A stretch of 64,000 nucleotides of DNA, from assembly GCF_014861485.1 (NCBI RefSeq), contig NZ_JACZHT010000004.1, positions 211,322 to 275,321 on the forward strand. Direction: 5' to 3'. Below, piece after piece: positions 45,013 to 57,706 of this stretch (its first letter is position 1; every line of letters begins with the position of its first letter). The translations under genes were made by a program, and so were the position numbers. The notes under the pieces are model-generated. The model did no database searches, was not told where the DNA came from, and saw nothing but the letters and a program-made list of their open reading frames with translations. Origin of the DNA: Phaeovibrio sulfidiphilus. Lineage in GTDB: Bacteria > Pseudomonadota > Alphaproteobacteria > Rhodospirillales > Rhodospirillaceae.

Positions 45013-46173
45013 TCAGCCGTCTTCGAGGATCGTGTCCCAGTCAATGGGGGCGCTGGCCGACAGGGTCTGGCCGAAACTGGATCCGGGACCATACGTTGAG
45101 GCGATCTTCCGGAACACATTCTGATGTTCCGCGAAGGCCGCCGCGACGTCGGGATCGAAATGCTTGCCGCTTTGGGAGATGATGTACTCCGCGGCCTCCT
45201 CATGGCTCATGGCGGGTTTGTAGACCCGCGCCGAGATCATGGCGTCATAGACATCGGCGATGGCCATCAGGCGGGCGGGGATGGGGATTTCGTCCCCCCT
45301 CAGGCCCCTGGGATAGCCGGTGCCGTCCCACTTCTCGTGGTGGCTGTAGGCGATGTCGTCCACGATCGAGAGGAACTGCTTCTTCTCGAGGCGGCTGAGT
45401 GCCTTGGAGAAAATCGCGTGGCTGAAAATCGTGTGCAGCTTGATGGTCTCGAACTCCTCGGCCGTCAGGTGCCCGGGCTTGAGGAGGATCTCGTCCGGCA
45501 CGCCCACCTTGCCGATGTCGTGCAAGATGGCCGCGCGACCGATCAGTTCGGGGGGCGAGTGGGCGAAGAAGTGCTGGAACCGGGGGTGGTCCATCAGCTT
45601 CAGGGAGAGAAACTCGACGTAGAGCCGGGCCCGCAGGACGTGGTCGCCGGTGTCGGTGTCGCGGGTCTCGGCCAGCCCGGCCATGGATTCAATGATCACC
45701 GCCTGGGTTTCCGAGAGCTCCCGGGTGCGGTGGAGGATCTCCATTTCCAGCATGCGGTTTTGCAGGGCCAGCTCGCGCCGGGCCATCAGAAGCGACAGGT
45801 GCACATGGACCCGGGCCTTGACCTCGATGATCGAGAAGGGCTTGACCATGTAGTCCACCGCGCCTTCCTCGAAGCCGCGGGCCTTGTCCTGGGGGCTGGT
45901 CATGGCCGTGAGGAAAATGACGGGGATGCCCTCCGTCTCGGGGTTTTCCTTGAGAATGTGGCAGACCTCGTAGCCGTCCATCCCGGGCATCATCACGTCC
46001 AGCAAAATCAGGTCCGGCGGCGACTGTCTCACGATTTCCAGCGCCGAGGGCCCGTCCATGGCGACGGTGATGTCATACTCCTGGCCAAGGGCCTCGACGA
46101 GAACGTCGATGTTGGCCTCGGTGTCGTCGACCAGAAGAATTGTGCAGGATGACAGGTCCGTCAATGTGGCCAT
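45013..46173 (-). CDS. Response regulator with HD-GYP phosphodiesterase output
   Basis: 386 residues. Receiver 1-125 with phospho-Asp in [11 protein letters not shown], a short coiled coil, then HD-GYP 170-350 with HDIGK and the second signature [19 protein letters not shown] domains break down cyclic di-GMP, lowering it to favour motility. Transcribed first, then the hybrid kinase. Confidence 0.95.
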   Translation of the reverse strand: MATLTDLSSCTILLVDDTEANIDVLVEALGQEYDITVAMDGPSALEIVRQSPPDLILLDVMMPGMDGYEVCHILKENPETEGIPVIFLTAMTSPQDKARGFEEGAVDYMVKPFSIIEVKARVHVHLSLLMARRELALQNRMLEMEILHRTRELSETQAVIIESMAGLAETRDTDTGDHVLRARLYVEFLSLKLMDHPRFQHFFAHSPPELIGRAAILHDIGKVGVPDEILLKPGHLTAEEFETIKLHTIFSHAIFSKALSRLEKKQFLSIVDDIAYSHHEKWDGTGYPRGLRGDEIPIPARLMAIADVYDAMISARVYKPAMSHEEAAEYIISQSGKHFDPDVAAAFAEHQNVFRKIASTYGPGSSFGQTLSASAPIDWDTILEDG

Positions 46174-46799
46174 CTCTCACAGGGGCCGTCTCTCAGGCCG
46201 GGAAGTGGGTCGGGTAGGCAATTATTGACCTATTTGAATGTGAATTGGAAGGCGTCAGAAGTGCAAGTCCGGTTTTTTGCGGTGGAGAACTGTGGTTTTT
46301 TCGCATCGGAGCGTCCGCTGCGGCGGCTCCGGAGCCCGGGGCGACGGGGCGGCTGATCCCTGGCCCGGACACAGAGTCGGTTGCCATGCGGTTGCCATTT
46401 CCCTCTCAGGACACTAAAAACGTGTTAAATACCATTGAATCAATCACGTTTCCATCGGTTTGTCGAGAATGGACGGCAAACGCCTGGATTTTATGCCATG
46501 ATCCTGTGTTTTTCCGAAGGTTGTGATCGTGGATCCGCACACGCGGTCTTTTTTGCCGTGTTCGCCCCGACTCCGCAGACTTTGGCAAACATGATAATGA
46601 GTATCAAGATCAAAATAAAGGTCGGGCGAGGGCGTGTAAAACAAAAGGTGATATCTGGAGCGGATTGACATTAACCGACAAGAAAGCTATGCATTACGGT
46701 AAAAAGAGTGAAGGCGCAGGGTGACCAGCGGTGCGGTCAGTATTCGTTATTTCCCTGTGCTTTTTTCGTTTCCACCGACAACCGCAAGAGGCCGATTTC
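46174..46799. other. 626-bp divergent regulatory region before sdhC
   Basis: Non-coding and more AT-rich than the flanks. It must hold the promoters of the two-component pair (minus) and sdhCDAB (plus). A hairpin-forming pair CGGAGC/GCTCCG lies at 46307-46331. Short open frames here have no support. Confidence 0.5.
46665..46693 (+). promoter_or_regulatory. Probable sdhC promoter
   Basis: A perfect -35 TTGACA at 46665-46670 and TATGCA at 46688-46693 with 17 bp between. It would start transcription near 46700, leaving a 100-base leader before sdhC. Confidence 0.5.
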
Positions 46800-47207
46800 A
46801 TGAAAACCTACCCAAGGCCGATGTCTCCCCATCTTCAGGTTTACAAGCTCCACACCAAGGTCACGTCGCTGCCGTCGATCACGTTCCGTGTTTTCGGCGC
46901 GGTGCTGATGACCGTGGGAACCTTCTGTTTCCTTCTCTGGCTCGGCTCGGCCGCCTGGGGACCGGAAGCCTATGACGCGATTGCCGCGTTTTTTGGCTCC
47001 TGGTTTGGCGTTGCGATGCTTGTCGGGGGTACGGTTGTTCTTGTGTTCCATCTGGTGAATGGAATCCGCCACCTTCTGTGGGATATGGGCGTGGGCTTCG
47101 AGATGTCCGTGCTCCGCAAGACCGCCTGGGCGGCTCTTTTTGTTACCGCTGTTCTGTGTGTGCTGGCCTGGTACCTTGGCTTCGCGCAGTTTAACGCCGT
47201 TTCCTGA
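46800..47207 (+). CDS. sdhC: Succinate dehydrogenase cytochrome b subunit SdhC
   Basis: 135 residues, three membrane segments. RPMSPHLQVYK and SITFRVFG form the quinone-side start, and H84 in FHLVNGIRHLLWDMG is the haem b ligand. ATG 46800 behind AGAGG. First gene of sdhCDAB, complex II. Confidence 0.95.
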   Translation: MKTYPRPMSPHLQVYKLHTKVTSLPSITFRVFGAVLMTVGTFCFLLWLGSAAWGPEAYDAIAAFFGSWFGVAMLVGGTVVLVFHLVNGIRHLLWDMGVGFEMSVLRKTAWAALFVTAVLCVLAWYLGFAQFNAVS

Positions 47208-47221
47208 CTGGGGAGGAATAT

Positions 47222-47611
47222 ATGCAATCCTTTCGTTCGCCTCTGGGGCGCGCCCGTGGCCTCGGCCCGTCCAGAGAGGCCGCCACCGGTCACTGGTTCT
47301 CGGAGCGTCTGCCGGCTCTTGGCCTGATTCCGCTCATGCTCTGGTTCATTTTCTGTGCCGTGATCCCAAACATCGGAGCCTCCCACGCCGAGTTCGCCGA
47401 CTTCCTGACCAACCCGCTGAACGCCACGCTGATGATCCTGGTGGTGCTCCTGGGCTTCTACCATGGCCTTCAGGGGCTTCTGGTGATTGTCGGCGACTAC
47501 ATCGGGACCGTTGTTGTCCGGAACTTCATCGTTTTCTTCCTCAAGCTGTATGCGATCTTCGGGGCGGCTCTCGCTTCTATCGCGGTATTGAAACTGAGCA
47601 TCGGAGGCTGA
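47222..47611 (+). CDS. sdhD: Succinate dehydrogenase membrane anchor SdhD
   Basis: 129 residues, three membrane segments. H81 in GFYHGLQGLLVIVGDYI is the second haem ligand and the following Asp-Tyr belongs to the quinone site. Starts 14 bp after sdhC behind GGGGAGGA. Confidence 0.94.
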   Translation: MQSFRSPLGRARGLGPSREAATGHWFSERLPALGLIPLMLWFIFCAVIPNIGASHAEFADFLTNPLNATLMILVVLLGFYHGLQGLLVIVGDYIGTVVVRNFIVFFLKLYAIFGAALASIAVLKLSIGG

Positions 47612-47617
47612 TCCCCA

Positions 47618-49402
47618 ATGGCTGCGTTTGAAATCATTGACCACGAGTACGATGCCGTTGTCGTCGGTGCGGGCGGTGCCGGGCTCCGTGCGACCTTCGG
47701 CATGGTGCAGGCGGGTCTGCGCACGGCGTGTGTGACGAAAGTCTTCCCGACGCGCTCCCACACGGTCGCGGCCCAGGGCGGTATCGGTGCGGCTCTTGGC
47801 AACATGGCCGAGGACTCCTGGCAGTGGCACATGTATGACACGGTCAAGGGCTCGGACTGGCTGGGTGACCAGGACGCCATCGAGTACATGTGTCGCGAGG
47901 CCATCCCCGCGGTTTACGAGCTGGAGCACCAGGGTGTGCCCTTCTCCCGCACCAAGGACGGCAAGATCTACCAGCGCCCCTTCGGCGGCCACATGCGGAA
48001 TTTCGGTGAGGCCCCTGTCCAGCGCGCCTGCGCGGCGGCGGACCGTACCGGACACGCGATCCTTCACACCCTCTATTCCCAGTCTCTGCGTTACAAGGCG
48101 GAGTTCTTTGTGGAGTACGTTGCCATCGACCTGATTATCGAGGACGGGGAATGCAGGGGGGTCGTGGCCTGGTGTCTTGAGGACGGAAAGATCCACCGCT
48201 TCAAGGCCCACAACACGGTTCTGGCCACCGGCGGCTACGGTCGCGCGTACTTCTCGTGCACCTCGGCCCACACCTGCACCGGCGACGGCAACGGCATGGT
48301 GACCCGCGCGGGTCTGGCGCTCCAGGACATGGAGTTCGTGCAGTTCCACCCCACCGGCATCTACGGTTCCGGCTGTCTGATCACCGAGGGCGCCCGCGGC
48401 GAGGGCGGTTACCTGACCAACTCCCAGGGCGAGCGCTTCATGGAGCGGTATGCTCCGAACGCGAAGGACCTGGCGTCCCGCGACGTGGTCTCCCGCGCCA
48501 TGACCATCGAGATCCGCGAGGGTCGCGGTGTCGGTCCCGGCAAGGATCACATTCACCTCCACCTCGAGCACCTGGGCGCCGATGTGCTGCACGCACAGCT
48601 GCCGGGTATTACGGAAACGGCGAAGATCTTCTCGGGCGTTGACGCCACGAAGGATCCGATTCCGGTCCTGCCCACCGTCCACTACAACATGGGCGGCATT
48701 CCCACGAACTACCGCGCCGAGGTTCTGGCGCCGACGAAGGACGATCCGGACCGGGTGTTCCCGGGCCTGATGGCCGTTGGCGAATGCGGCTGCGTGTCCG
48801 TCCACGGCGCGAACCGCCTTGGCACGAACTCGCTTCTGGATATCGTGGTCTTCGGCCGCGCCGCGGCGATCCGTGCGACCGAGCTGGTCAAGCCCGGCAC
48901 CAAGCACCGCCCGCTGCGCAAGGACGCGGACGAGATGGCGCTTTCGCGTCTGGAGCGTCTGCGCACGGCCAACGGTTCCCGCCTGACCTCCGAGATCCGC
49001 ATGGACCTCCAGAAGGCCATGCAGAGGGACGCCGCGGTCTTCCGCACGGAGGAAAGCCTGCAGGAAGGCTGCAAGGCCGTCACTGCCATCGCCGGGCAGA
49101 TGAAGGACATCAAGCTCGTGGACCGCTCCCTGGTCTACAACACGGACCTCGCCGAGGCTCTGGAGCTCGAGAACCTCATGGCCTGCGCGCTGACCACCAT
49201 CCACGGTGCCGAGGCCCGCAAGGAGAGCCGTGGCGCCCACGCCCGCGAGGACTTCCCCAAGCGCGACGACGCGAACTGGATGAAGCACACCCTGGCGAAG
49301 GTGGACGAGAACAACAAGGTGACCCTGGACTACCGTCCGGTGCATACGTACACGCTGACCGACGAGGTGTCCTACATTGAACCCCAGGAACGCGTGTACT
49401 GA
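47618..49402 (+). CDS. sdhA: Succinate dehydrogenase flavoprotein SdhA
   Basis: 594 residues. FAD is held by [10 protein letters not shown] and covalently by H48 in [10 protein letters not shown]. The substrate loop [21 protein letters not shown] and [14 protein letters not shown] are complete. It oxidises succinate to fumarate in the TCA cycle and respiratory chain. It begins 6 bp after sdhD. Confidence 0.98.
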   Translation: MAAFEIIDHEYDAVVVGAGGAGLRATFGMVQAGLRTACVTKVFPTRSHTVAAQGGIGAALGNMAEDSWQWHMYDTVKGSDWLGDQDAIEYMCREAIPAVYELEHQGVPFSRTKDGKIYQRPFGGHMRNFGEAPVQRACAAADRTGHAILHTLYSQSLRYKAEFFVEYVAIDLIIEDGECRGVVAWCLEDGKIHRFKAHNTVLATGGYGRAYFSCTSAHTCTGDGNGMVTRAGLALQDMEFVQFHPTGIYGSGCLITEGARGEGGYLTNSQGERFMERYAPNAKDLASRDVVSRAMTIEIREGRGVGPGKDHIHLHLEHLGADVLHAQLPGITETAKIFSGVDATKDPIPVLPTVHYNMGGIPTNYRAEVLAPTKDDPDRVFPGLMAVGECGCVSVHGANRLGTNSLLDIVVFGRAAAIRATELVKPGTKHRPLRKDADEMALSRLERLRTANGSRLTSEIRMDLQKAMQRDAAVFRTEESLQEGCKAVTAIAGQMKDIKLVDRSLVYNTDLAEALELENLMACALTTIHGAEARKESRGAHAREDFPKRDDANWMKHTLAKVDENNKVTLDYRPVHTYTLTDEVSYIEPQERVY

Positions 49403-49435
49403 CCCCCGGGTCCGTACAGGACGGAGAAGTGAGAC

Positions 49436-50218
49436 ATGGCTGAATTTTTGTTGAACAAGCATAGCCGGATCAAAAAGGGCAAGGAGTTCCCCGCTCCCTC
49501 CGGAGCGAAGAACGTCCGCACCTTCCGGATTTACCGTTGGGATCCGGAGACCGGCGAAAACCCGAGAATGGACGTGTTCCGGCTGGACATGGACGATTGC
49601 GGGCCGATGGTTCTGGACGCTCTCAACAAGATCAAGAACGAGATCGACCCGACCCTGACGTTCCGTCGCTCGTGTCGCGAGGGCATTTGCGGCTCCTGCG
49701 CCATGAACATCGACAGCTACAACACGCTGGCCTGCCTGAAGCCCATCGCCGACATCAAGGGGGACGTGGTCATCACGCCGCTGCCCCACTGTGAGGTGGT
49801 GAAGGATCTGATCCCCGACCTGACGCACATCTATGCGCAGTACGCGGCGATCGAGCCCTGGCTGAAGGCGGACACCCAGCCGCCGCCGAACGGCGAGCGT
49901 CTCCAGTCCATCGAGGAGCGCGCGCGCCTGGACGGCCTGTGGGAGTGCATCCTGTGCTTCTGCTGCACGACGGCCTGTCCGTCCTGGTGGTGGCGCAACG
50001 ACCGCTACCTGGGCCCCGCGGTTCTTCAGCAGGCGGCTCGCTGGGTCTTTGACTCCCGCGACGAGTACACGGATCAGCGCCTGAACGAGCTGAACGACCC
50101 GTACCGCCTGTTCCGGTGCCACACCATCATGAACTGCACGGGAACCTGCCCCAAGAACCTGAACCCGGGCAAGGCCATCGCGGACCTCAAGATCGCGATG
50201 TACGACCGCTCCGAGTAG
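49436..50218 (+). CDS. sdhB: Succinate dehydrogenase iron-sulfur subunit SdhB
   Basis: 260 residues. The 2Fe-2S cysteines are C80, C85, C88 and C100. The 4Fe-4S and 3Fe-4S ligands are in [16 protein letters not shown] and [17 protein letters not shown]. It passes electrons from SdhA to quinone. A terminator follows closely. Confidence 0.98.
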   Translation: MAEFLLNKHSRIKKGKEFPAPSGAKNVRTFRIYRWDPETGENPRMDVFRLDMDDCGPMVLDALNKIKNEIDPTLTFRRSCREGICGSCAMNIDSYNTLACLKPIADIKGDVVITPLPHCEVVKDLIPDLTHIYAQYAAIEPWLKADTQPPPNGERLQSIEERARLDGLWECILCFCCTTACPSWWWRNDRYLGPAVLQQAARWVFDSRDEYTDQRLNELNDPYRLFRCHTIMNCTGTCPKNLNPGKAIADLKIAMYDRSE

Positions 50219-50256
50219 GTGACTCTGTGATCGGGTCAAACGGGTGAATACGGAAA

Positions 50257-50293
50257 GCGGAGTGCCTCGGAAGAGTGCATTCCGCTTTTTCTT
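50257..50293 (+). terminator. Rho-independent terminator of sdhCDAB
   Basis: GCGGAGTGC (50257-50265) pairs with GCATTCCGC (50277-50285), one G-T pair, followed by TTTTTCTTT. It is 39 bp past the sdhB stop. Confidence 0.85.
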
Positions 50294-50424
50294 TCCCCGG
50301 ACCCCGGGTCCGCGGGCGTCGGCCGGGCTCTGTCAGACAGGGCGCGGGCGGCTCCCGGGCCGGGGGGGCGGGGGTCGGCCCGGGCCGTCCTGTCCGGTGC
50401 CCAGCGATAGAAAGGACCACTCCC

Positions 50425-50967
50425 ATGAGCAAAGGCCTTCTTCTTGTCGATCTCCAGAACGACTACTTCCCCGGTGGCCGGATGGAGCTGAACAACGCGG
50501 ACGCCGCGCTTGACTGCGCCGTCGAGGTTCTGGACCGGTTCCGCAAGGCGGGAAAACCGGTGTTTCATGTGCAGCACGTGTTCCACTCGCCGGATGCGGC
50601 GTTCTTCCGTCCGGGAACTCCCGGCGCGGACATCCATCCGCGGATCGCGCCGTCTGTGGGCGAGTCCCTGTTCGTCAAGCACGCGCCCTCCGCGTTTTCC
50701 TGTACCGGGCTTACAGCAACCCTTCGGAAAGAAGGTGTTACGGAGCTTGTGGTTTGCGGAATGATGACACACATGTGCATCGACACGACCGTCCGGGCCG
50801 CTCTGGACCACGAGTTGCCGGTGACCCTGGTCCCCGACGCCTGTGCGACCCGGGATCTGGTGTTCCGGGGGGAGGTCATTCCGGCGGAGGTGGTTCAGAA
50901 GGCCTACCTGGCCGCGCTGGACGGCTGGTTTGCGACGCTGGTCCCGGCCCGGGATGTGGAGCCCTAG
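50425..50967 (+). CDS. Isochorismatase-like cysteine hydrolase (nicotinamidase type)
   Basis: 180 residues. The catalytic triad is D9 (LLLVDLQNDYFPGG), K85 (LFVKH) and C118 (GMMTHMCIDTTVRAA). The metal-binding loop of true nicotinamidases is not obvious, so the substrate is uncertain: nicotinamide, isochorismate or another amide. ATG 50425, weak GAAAGGA upstream. Single gene between sdh and acnA. Confidence 0.85.
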   Translation: MSKGLLLVDLQNDYFPGGRMELNNADAALDCAVEVLDRFRKAGKPVFHVQHVFHSPDAAFFRPGTPGADIHPRIAPSVGESLFVKHAPSAFSCTGLTATLRKEGVTELVVCGMMTHMCIDTTVRAALDHELPVTLVPDACATRDLVFRGEVIPAEVVQKAYLAALDGWFATLVPARDVEP

Positions 50968-51230
50968 GGCAGGGGAGGTTTCGGGCGCGCCCCATCCGGG
51001 GGGCCGGTTCCAGGGGGCGTCCCCGTCCCGCCGGACCGGACCGGAGAAAAGGACAGTGGTCCCGGAGCCGGTTTCGGGGTATTCCGGGGCGGTGAACAGG
51101 ACCGGTGCCGGTGCCTCCGGCGGGCGCAGCGATGCAGCCCCGGGGCGCGGGCCCGAAAGGACCGAAAACAGGCGTTCCGTTCCAGGGAGCGCATGAAAAC
51201 AACGCTTTTGCGATAACGAGGAGAGAGACA

Positions 51231-53906
<2,676 letters not shown>

Positions 53907-53965
53907 GCCCTGTCCGGTCCGGGCACACAGTCCGGGCGCCAGGATCCAAAGTACGATAGAGTGCG

Positions 53966-53994
53966 GGGGGAGAGCATGGTTCTCCCCCTTTTTT
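53966..53994 (+). terminator. Rho-independent terminator of acnA
   Basis: GGGGGAGA (53966-53973) pairs with TCTCCCCC (53981-53988) and is followed by six T residues. It ends just 32 bp before the dihydroorotase start. Confidence 0.9.
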
Positions 53995-54025
53995 CTGGAC
54001 GCACCCTGATGTTCTGGAGTTTTGC

Positions 54026-55372
54026 ATGTCGTCCTCCATCCTTCTGAAAAATGGCACCGCTGTTCTGCCCGGGCGCACCGTCCAGGCCGACATCCTTCTG
54101 AAAGACGGGAAGATTGCCGGGATCGGTCCGGTGGACCCCGCCGCGGCGGCCGAGATCGTTGACTGCTCGGGGCTGCATATCCTTCCCGGCGTGATCGATA
54201 CCCAGGTGCACTTCCGCGAGCCCGGCCCCACCCACAAGGAGGATCTGGAGACCGGCTCCCGCGGGGCGGTTCTGGGGGGCGTGACGGCGGTGTTCGAGAT
54301 GCCCAACACCAGCCCCAACACCGACACCCCCGAGCGGCTTGCGGACAAGCTCGACCGGGCCTCGGGGCGGATGTGGTGCAACCACGCCTTTTTCCTGGGC
54401 GCCACGGCCGAGAACGCCGGGCAGCTCGGGGTGTGGGAGCGCCTGCCGGGCTGCGCGGGCGTCAAGGTGTTCATGGGGTCCAGCACCGGCTCCCTGCTGG
54501 TGGATGACGACGCGGCGCTTCAGCGCATCCTGGCCGGCGGCATCCGTCGCGTGGCCGTGCACTGCGAGGACGAGGGCCGCCTGCGGGAGCGTCACAGCCT
54601 GGTGGCCGGTGGCGCCGACGTGTCCCTGCACCCCGAGTGGCGCGATGCCGAGGCCGCGCTTCGGGCCACCACCCGTCTGCTGGGTCTGGCCCGGATGACC
54701 GGGCGCCGGGTGCATGTGCTCCATGTGACGACGGCCGATGAGATGGATATCCTGGTGGACTACCGGGATCTGGCCACGGTGGAGGTCACGCCCCAGCACC
54801 TGACGCTGGCCGCTCCCGAGGCCTACGAGACCTTGGGCACGCTCGCCCAGATGAACCCGCCGATCCGGGATGCCCGGCACCGCGAGGCCCTGTGGCGCGC
54901 CCTGGACTCCGGGCTTGTGGACGTGATCGGGTCGGACCACGCCCCCCACACCCTGGAGGAAAAGGCCAGGCCCTACCCCGAGAGCCCCTCGGGCATGACC
55001 GGGGTGCAGACGCTGGTGCCGGTCATGCTGGACCACGTCAACGCCGGGCGCCTGACGCTGGAGCGGTTTGTGGACCTGACCTCTGCCGGTCCGGCCCGCA
55101 TCTACGAGATCGCGGGCAAGGGCCGGATCGCCGTCGGCTACGACGCGGACCTGACCATCGTGGACATGAAGGCCCGGCGCACCATCACCAACGACTGGAT
55201 CGCCTCCCGCTGCGGCTGGACCCCGTTCGACGGCGTCTCGGTTCAGGGCTGGCCCATGCTGACCCTTGTGGGGGGGCGGATTGTGATGCGGGAGGACACC
55301 TTGCTGGGCGCACCCGGCGGCCACCCCGTTCGCTTTCACCCGCTGCCCGTCGGGATGGGCCTCTCCCCCTGA
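54026..55372 (+). CDS. pyrC: Dihydroorotase (class I, amidohydrolase family)
   Basis: 448 residues. The metal site has DTQVHFREPG, a likely carbamylated Lys in GVKVFMGSSTG, HVLHVTT and GSDHAPHTLEEK. It cyclises carbamoyl aspartate to dihydroorotate in pyrimidine synthesis. Members of the same family include hydantoinases, but DTQVHFREPG and SDHAPH fit dihydroorotase. Its own start has only a weak ribosome site (TTCTGGAGTT). Confidence 0.9.
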   Translation: MSSSILLKNGTAVLPGRTVQADILLKDGKIAGIGPVDPAAAAEIVDCSGLHILPGVIDTQVHFREPGPTHKEDLETGSRGAVLGGVTAVFEMPNTSPNTDTPERLADKLDRASGRMWCNHAFFLGATAENAGQLGVWERLPGCAGVKVFMGSSTGSLLVDDDAALQRILAGGIRRVAVHCEDEGRLRERHSLVAGGADVSLHPEWRDAEAALRATTRLLGLARMTGRRVHVLHVTTADEMDILVDYRDLATVEVTPQHLTLAAPEAYETLGTLAQMNPPIRDARHREALWRALDSGLVDVIGSDHAPHTLEEKARPYPESPSGMTGVQTLVPVMLDHVNAGRLTLERFVDLTSAGPARIYEIAGKGRIAVGYDADLTIVDMKARRTITNDWIASRCGWTPFDGVSVQGWPMLTLVGGRIVMREDTLLGAPGGHPVRFHPLPVGMGLSP

Positions 55373-55439
55373 GTGGGCAGGGTTCGGGTCGTCCGGGCTC
55401 ACCCCGGTTTGGGGGCGGTGTCCCCCGGTTGCCTCACGA

Positions 55440-55472
55440 AAAAAAGCCCCGGCGGATGTGTCGGGGCTTTTT
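55440..55472. terminator. Bidirectional terminator after dihydroorotase
   Basis: GCCCCG (55446-55451) pairs with CGGGGC (55462-55467), with AAAAA before and TTTTT after. It can stop the plus-strand dihydroorotase and the minus-strand gene at 55614-56066. Confidence 0.85.
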
Positions 55473-55539
55473 GATGTCGGGGCTGCCGCCACCGGCGAGT
55501 CCGGGGGAGCGGTTCGGAAAATGGACCCGGGGACGGATC

Positions 55540-55607
55540 CGGATGAGGGATCGGAGCCCGGCTGCGGGCTGTCCCGGTTCGGCTTCGGATGAGGGATCGG
55601 AGCCCGG
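55540..55607. repeat. 22-bp direct repeat, two copies
   Basis: Exact copies at 55540-55561 and 55586-55607, each starting CGGATGAGGGATCGGAGC. They sit in the 3' flank of the secreted-protein gene. Function unknown. Confidence 0.7.
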
Positions 55608-55613
55608 TCCCCC

Positions 55614-56066
55614 TTACATGTAGCAGTCGTAGGCCCGCAGGGGTCTGCCGCGGGACAGTTCCTCCAGCACCGCAACACCCTCCCGGTAGATGGTCACGCG
55701 CAGGTGCTGGTTTTCGTAGACCAGCGATGATTCCGACGTGTCCCGGGTCAGGACCATGGGCTCGTCGCCGTCGAACTTCACGGTGGCGGTTCGGGAGGGC
55801 ACGCCCTCCGCCGTTTCCGAGAGCCGCAGCTGGAACGCATAGTCGCTGTCGTTGCACATATAGTAGCCGACCCGGCTTGCCGCGCTGGCGGGCGACGCCA
55901 GGGCCGTGAGGGCGGCAGCGCAGAGCCCGCAGACCGCGCCGGCCGCCACGAGGGTGCGGACACCAGCCCGGCCCCCGGGGCGACCCGGGGCCCGTTTCCA
56001 AGCCCGGATCCCGTTTCGATGCGTTCCGGTCGGAGGCATCCCGTCGCGTTTCAGCCGCGCGCTCAT
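55614..56066 (-). CDS. Small secreted protein of unknown function
   Basis: 150 residues. After a basic N-terminus of about 35 there is a membrane/signal segment (37-63, ending ASPASAAS). The mature part of about 87 residues has two cysteines near its ends (YYMCNDSDY and YDCYM), likely forming a disulfide. Its ATG overlaps the pmbA stop as ATGA. No family recognised. Confidence 0.75.
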   Translation of the reverse strand: MSARLKRDGMPPTGTHRNGIRAWKRAPGRPGGRAGVRTLVAAGAVCGLCAAALTALASPASAASRVGYYMCNDSDYAFQLRLSETAEGVPSRTATVKFDGDEPMVLTRDTSESSLVYENQHLRVTIYREGVAVLEELSRGRPLRAYDCYM

Positions 56067-57427
56067 GCCTGTTCCCCCGCAACCATCATCCGCTCGATCC
56101 GCACCGTGGGGGCGTCCGTTCCGTAGTGGAACGCCAGGTCGCTCGCGGGGGTCAGGGCTGCGAACATGTCCCGCAGGTTCCCGGCGACCGTGATCTCGTG
56201 AACCGGCGTGGTCAGCACGCCGTTTTCAATCCGGAAGCCCGACGCGCCCCGGGAGTAGTCCCCCGTCAGGCTGTTCACGCCCTGGCCCGCCAGGGACGTC
56301 ACATAAAGGCCATCCCTGATGTCGGCGATCAGCTCTTCGGGTGAGAGGGGCCCAGGTGCCAGCCACACGTTCGACGGAGCCGGATGCGGCGCCGATCCGG
56401 TCGACCGGCTCGCGTGCCCCGTGGGCTCCATGCCCAGGGCGCGGGCGCTGCGCAGGTCCAGAAGCCAGGTGGTGAGCACGCCGTTCTCCACCAGGGTGCG
56501 GCTCCGGGTGGGCAGCCCCTCGGCATCACAGGGGCGTGACAGCAGGCCGCGCCGGCGCAGCGGATCCTCGACGATGGACACGCCGCTTCCGAACACGGCT
56601 GTTCCCAGGGCGTCCTTCAGGAACGAGGTTCCCCGGACGATCGACGACCCGTTGATCGCGCTGAGGAAGTGCCCCAGAAGCGAGCGCGCGGTCCGGGGAT
56701 CGAAGACCACGGTGCGTTCGCCGGTGGTCATGCGGCGGGCCCCCAGCTTGCGTACGGCGCCCTCGCCCGCCTCGCGCCCCAGGTCCGCCGGGGCGACAAG
56801 GTCTTCCGGGTGGACGGTGGAGCGGGTGGCGTAGTCAAATTCCATGCCTGTGGTGCTGTCTCCGGCGATGACCGCGACCCCCATGCCGATACGGGTCATG
56901 GGATAGGCCTGGGCGAACCCGTTCGACGCCACCAGGGACACCATGCTGCGGGAGAACGAGGCCTCGGCTCCCTCGGAGTTGGTGACCCCCTCCACCGAGC
57001 GGGCGGCATTTTCCAGATCCAGGGCGAGGGCGCGCAGGGTCTCCTGGTCCACATCGCCGGAAGCGGCTCCGTCGATATCCGGCAGGCTGCGGGCAATCTG
57101 CCCGGGCTCGGCAAGGCCGATCAGCGGATCCTCGGGGACGGCGCGGGCCATGGCAAGCGCCCGGTCCACAAGCTCGGACAGGGCGGGGCCGGAGCGGTCC
57201 GCCGACGAGACCAGCGCCTGCCGGGTGCCCACAAGCACGCGCAGCCCGATATCGCCGCCCTCCGCCTGCTCCAGTTTCTCGAGCGCGCCCTTGCGGACCG
57301 CGAGCGACAGGGATGTCCCGTCGATGAGAACGGCGTCCGCGGCATCGGCGCCCGCGCGGACCGCCCTGTGCACGAGATCATCCAGGAGGCCAAGAGCCTG
57401 TTCCTGCGTCGCTTTGCTATCACTCAC
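56063..57427 (-). CDS. pmbA: Metalloprotease-related protein PmbA/TldE
   Basis: 454 residues from a GTG. Family motifs: SDRSGPALSELVDRALAMA, then TNSEGAEASFSRS, and the C-terminal NGVLTTWLLDLRSA and GDYSRGASGFRIENG. PmbA (TldE) works with TldD to cut small peptides such as microcins and the CcdA antitoxin; TldD is not in the window. A longer reading upstream would run through the recA promoter, so the GTG (GGAG upstream) is preferred. Confidence 0.93.
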   Translation of the reverse strand: MSDSKATQEQALGLLDDLVHRAVRAGADAADAVLIDGTSLSLAVRKGALEKLEQAEGGDIGLRVLVGTRQALVSSADRSGPALSELVDRALAMARAVPEDPLIGLAEPGQIARSLPDIDGAASGDVDQETLRALALDLENAARSVEGVTNSEGAEASFSRSMVSLVASNGFAQAYPMTRIGMGVAVIAGDSTTGMEFDYATRSTVHPEDLVAPADLGREAGEGAVRKLGARRMTTGERTVVFDPRTARSLLGHFLSAINGSSIVRGTSFLKDALGTAVFGSGVSIVEDPLRRRGLLSRPCDAEGLPTRSRTLVENGVLTTWLLDLRSARALGMEPTGHASRSTGSAPHPAPSNVWLAPGPLSPEELIADIRDGLYVTSLAGQGVNSLTGDYSRGASGFRIENGVLTTPVHEITVAGNLRDMFAALTPASDLAFHYGTDAPTVRIERMMVAGEQA

Positions 57428-57575
57428 CTGTCCACACTCCGGTTCTGTTCTGCTGTCTTTCTCTGGTATCGCGTTGTTCGCCCGGGCGCAAGGTCGGGAC
57501 TGGGATGGGCACGCGTGCCCCTTGCCCGGGCCGTTCCATTTGTTCTCAATACAGCCTCTTTTGTTCTTGACGGTA

Positions 57576-57590
57576 GAACTGAAATGGAAC
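57576..57590 (+). promoter_or_regulatory. LexA (SOS) box upstream of recA
   Basis: GAAC-TGAAATG-GAAC is an exact alphaproteobacterial SOS box (GAACN7GAAC), 117 bp before the recA start. A TTGACG at 57567-57572 just upstream may be the -35. Expect LexA repression released by DNA damage. Confidence 0.75.
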
Positions 57591-57706
57591 ACTCTGGAAC
57601 AGGGATCGGGCGGGGCCATGTGGCCGCCGGGTCCGGGAAAGCGCTGGTCGCCAGGTGTCCGGTTGCGCCGGTGGTCCCGACTGTGAGATAAAAAGGGGCA
57701 AACGTC

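Noticed and set aside
40889..45124. A 1411-codon open frame on the plus strand opposite the hybrid kinase
   Set aside because: It is the antisense of a clear multidomain kinase, and its translation has repetitive Gly/Leu/Gln composition with no motif. Long antisense frames are expected at this GC content.
46307..46331. CGGAGC/GCTCCG hairpin as a terminator
   Set aside because: The neighbouring T-run precedes it on the plus strand and would read as A on the minus strand, so it cannot act as a standard terminator.
46970..50239. A 1089-codon minus-strand frame across sdhCDAB
   Set aside because: Antisense shadow of well-conserved genes; no ribosome site or recognisable domain.
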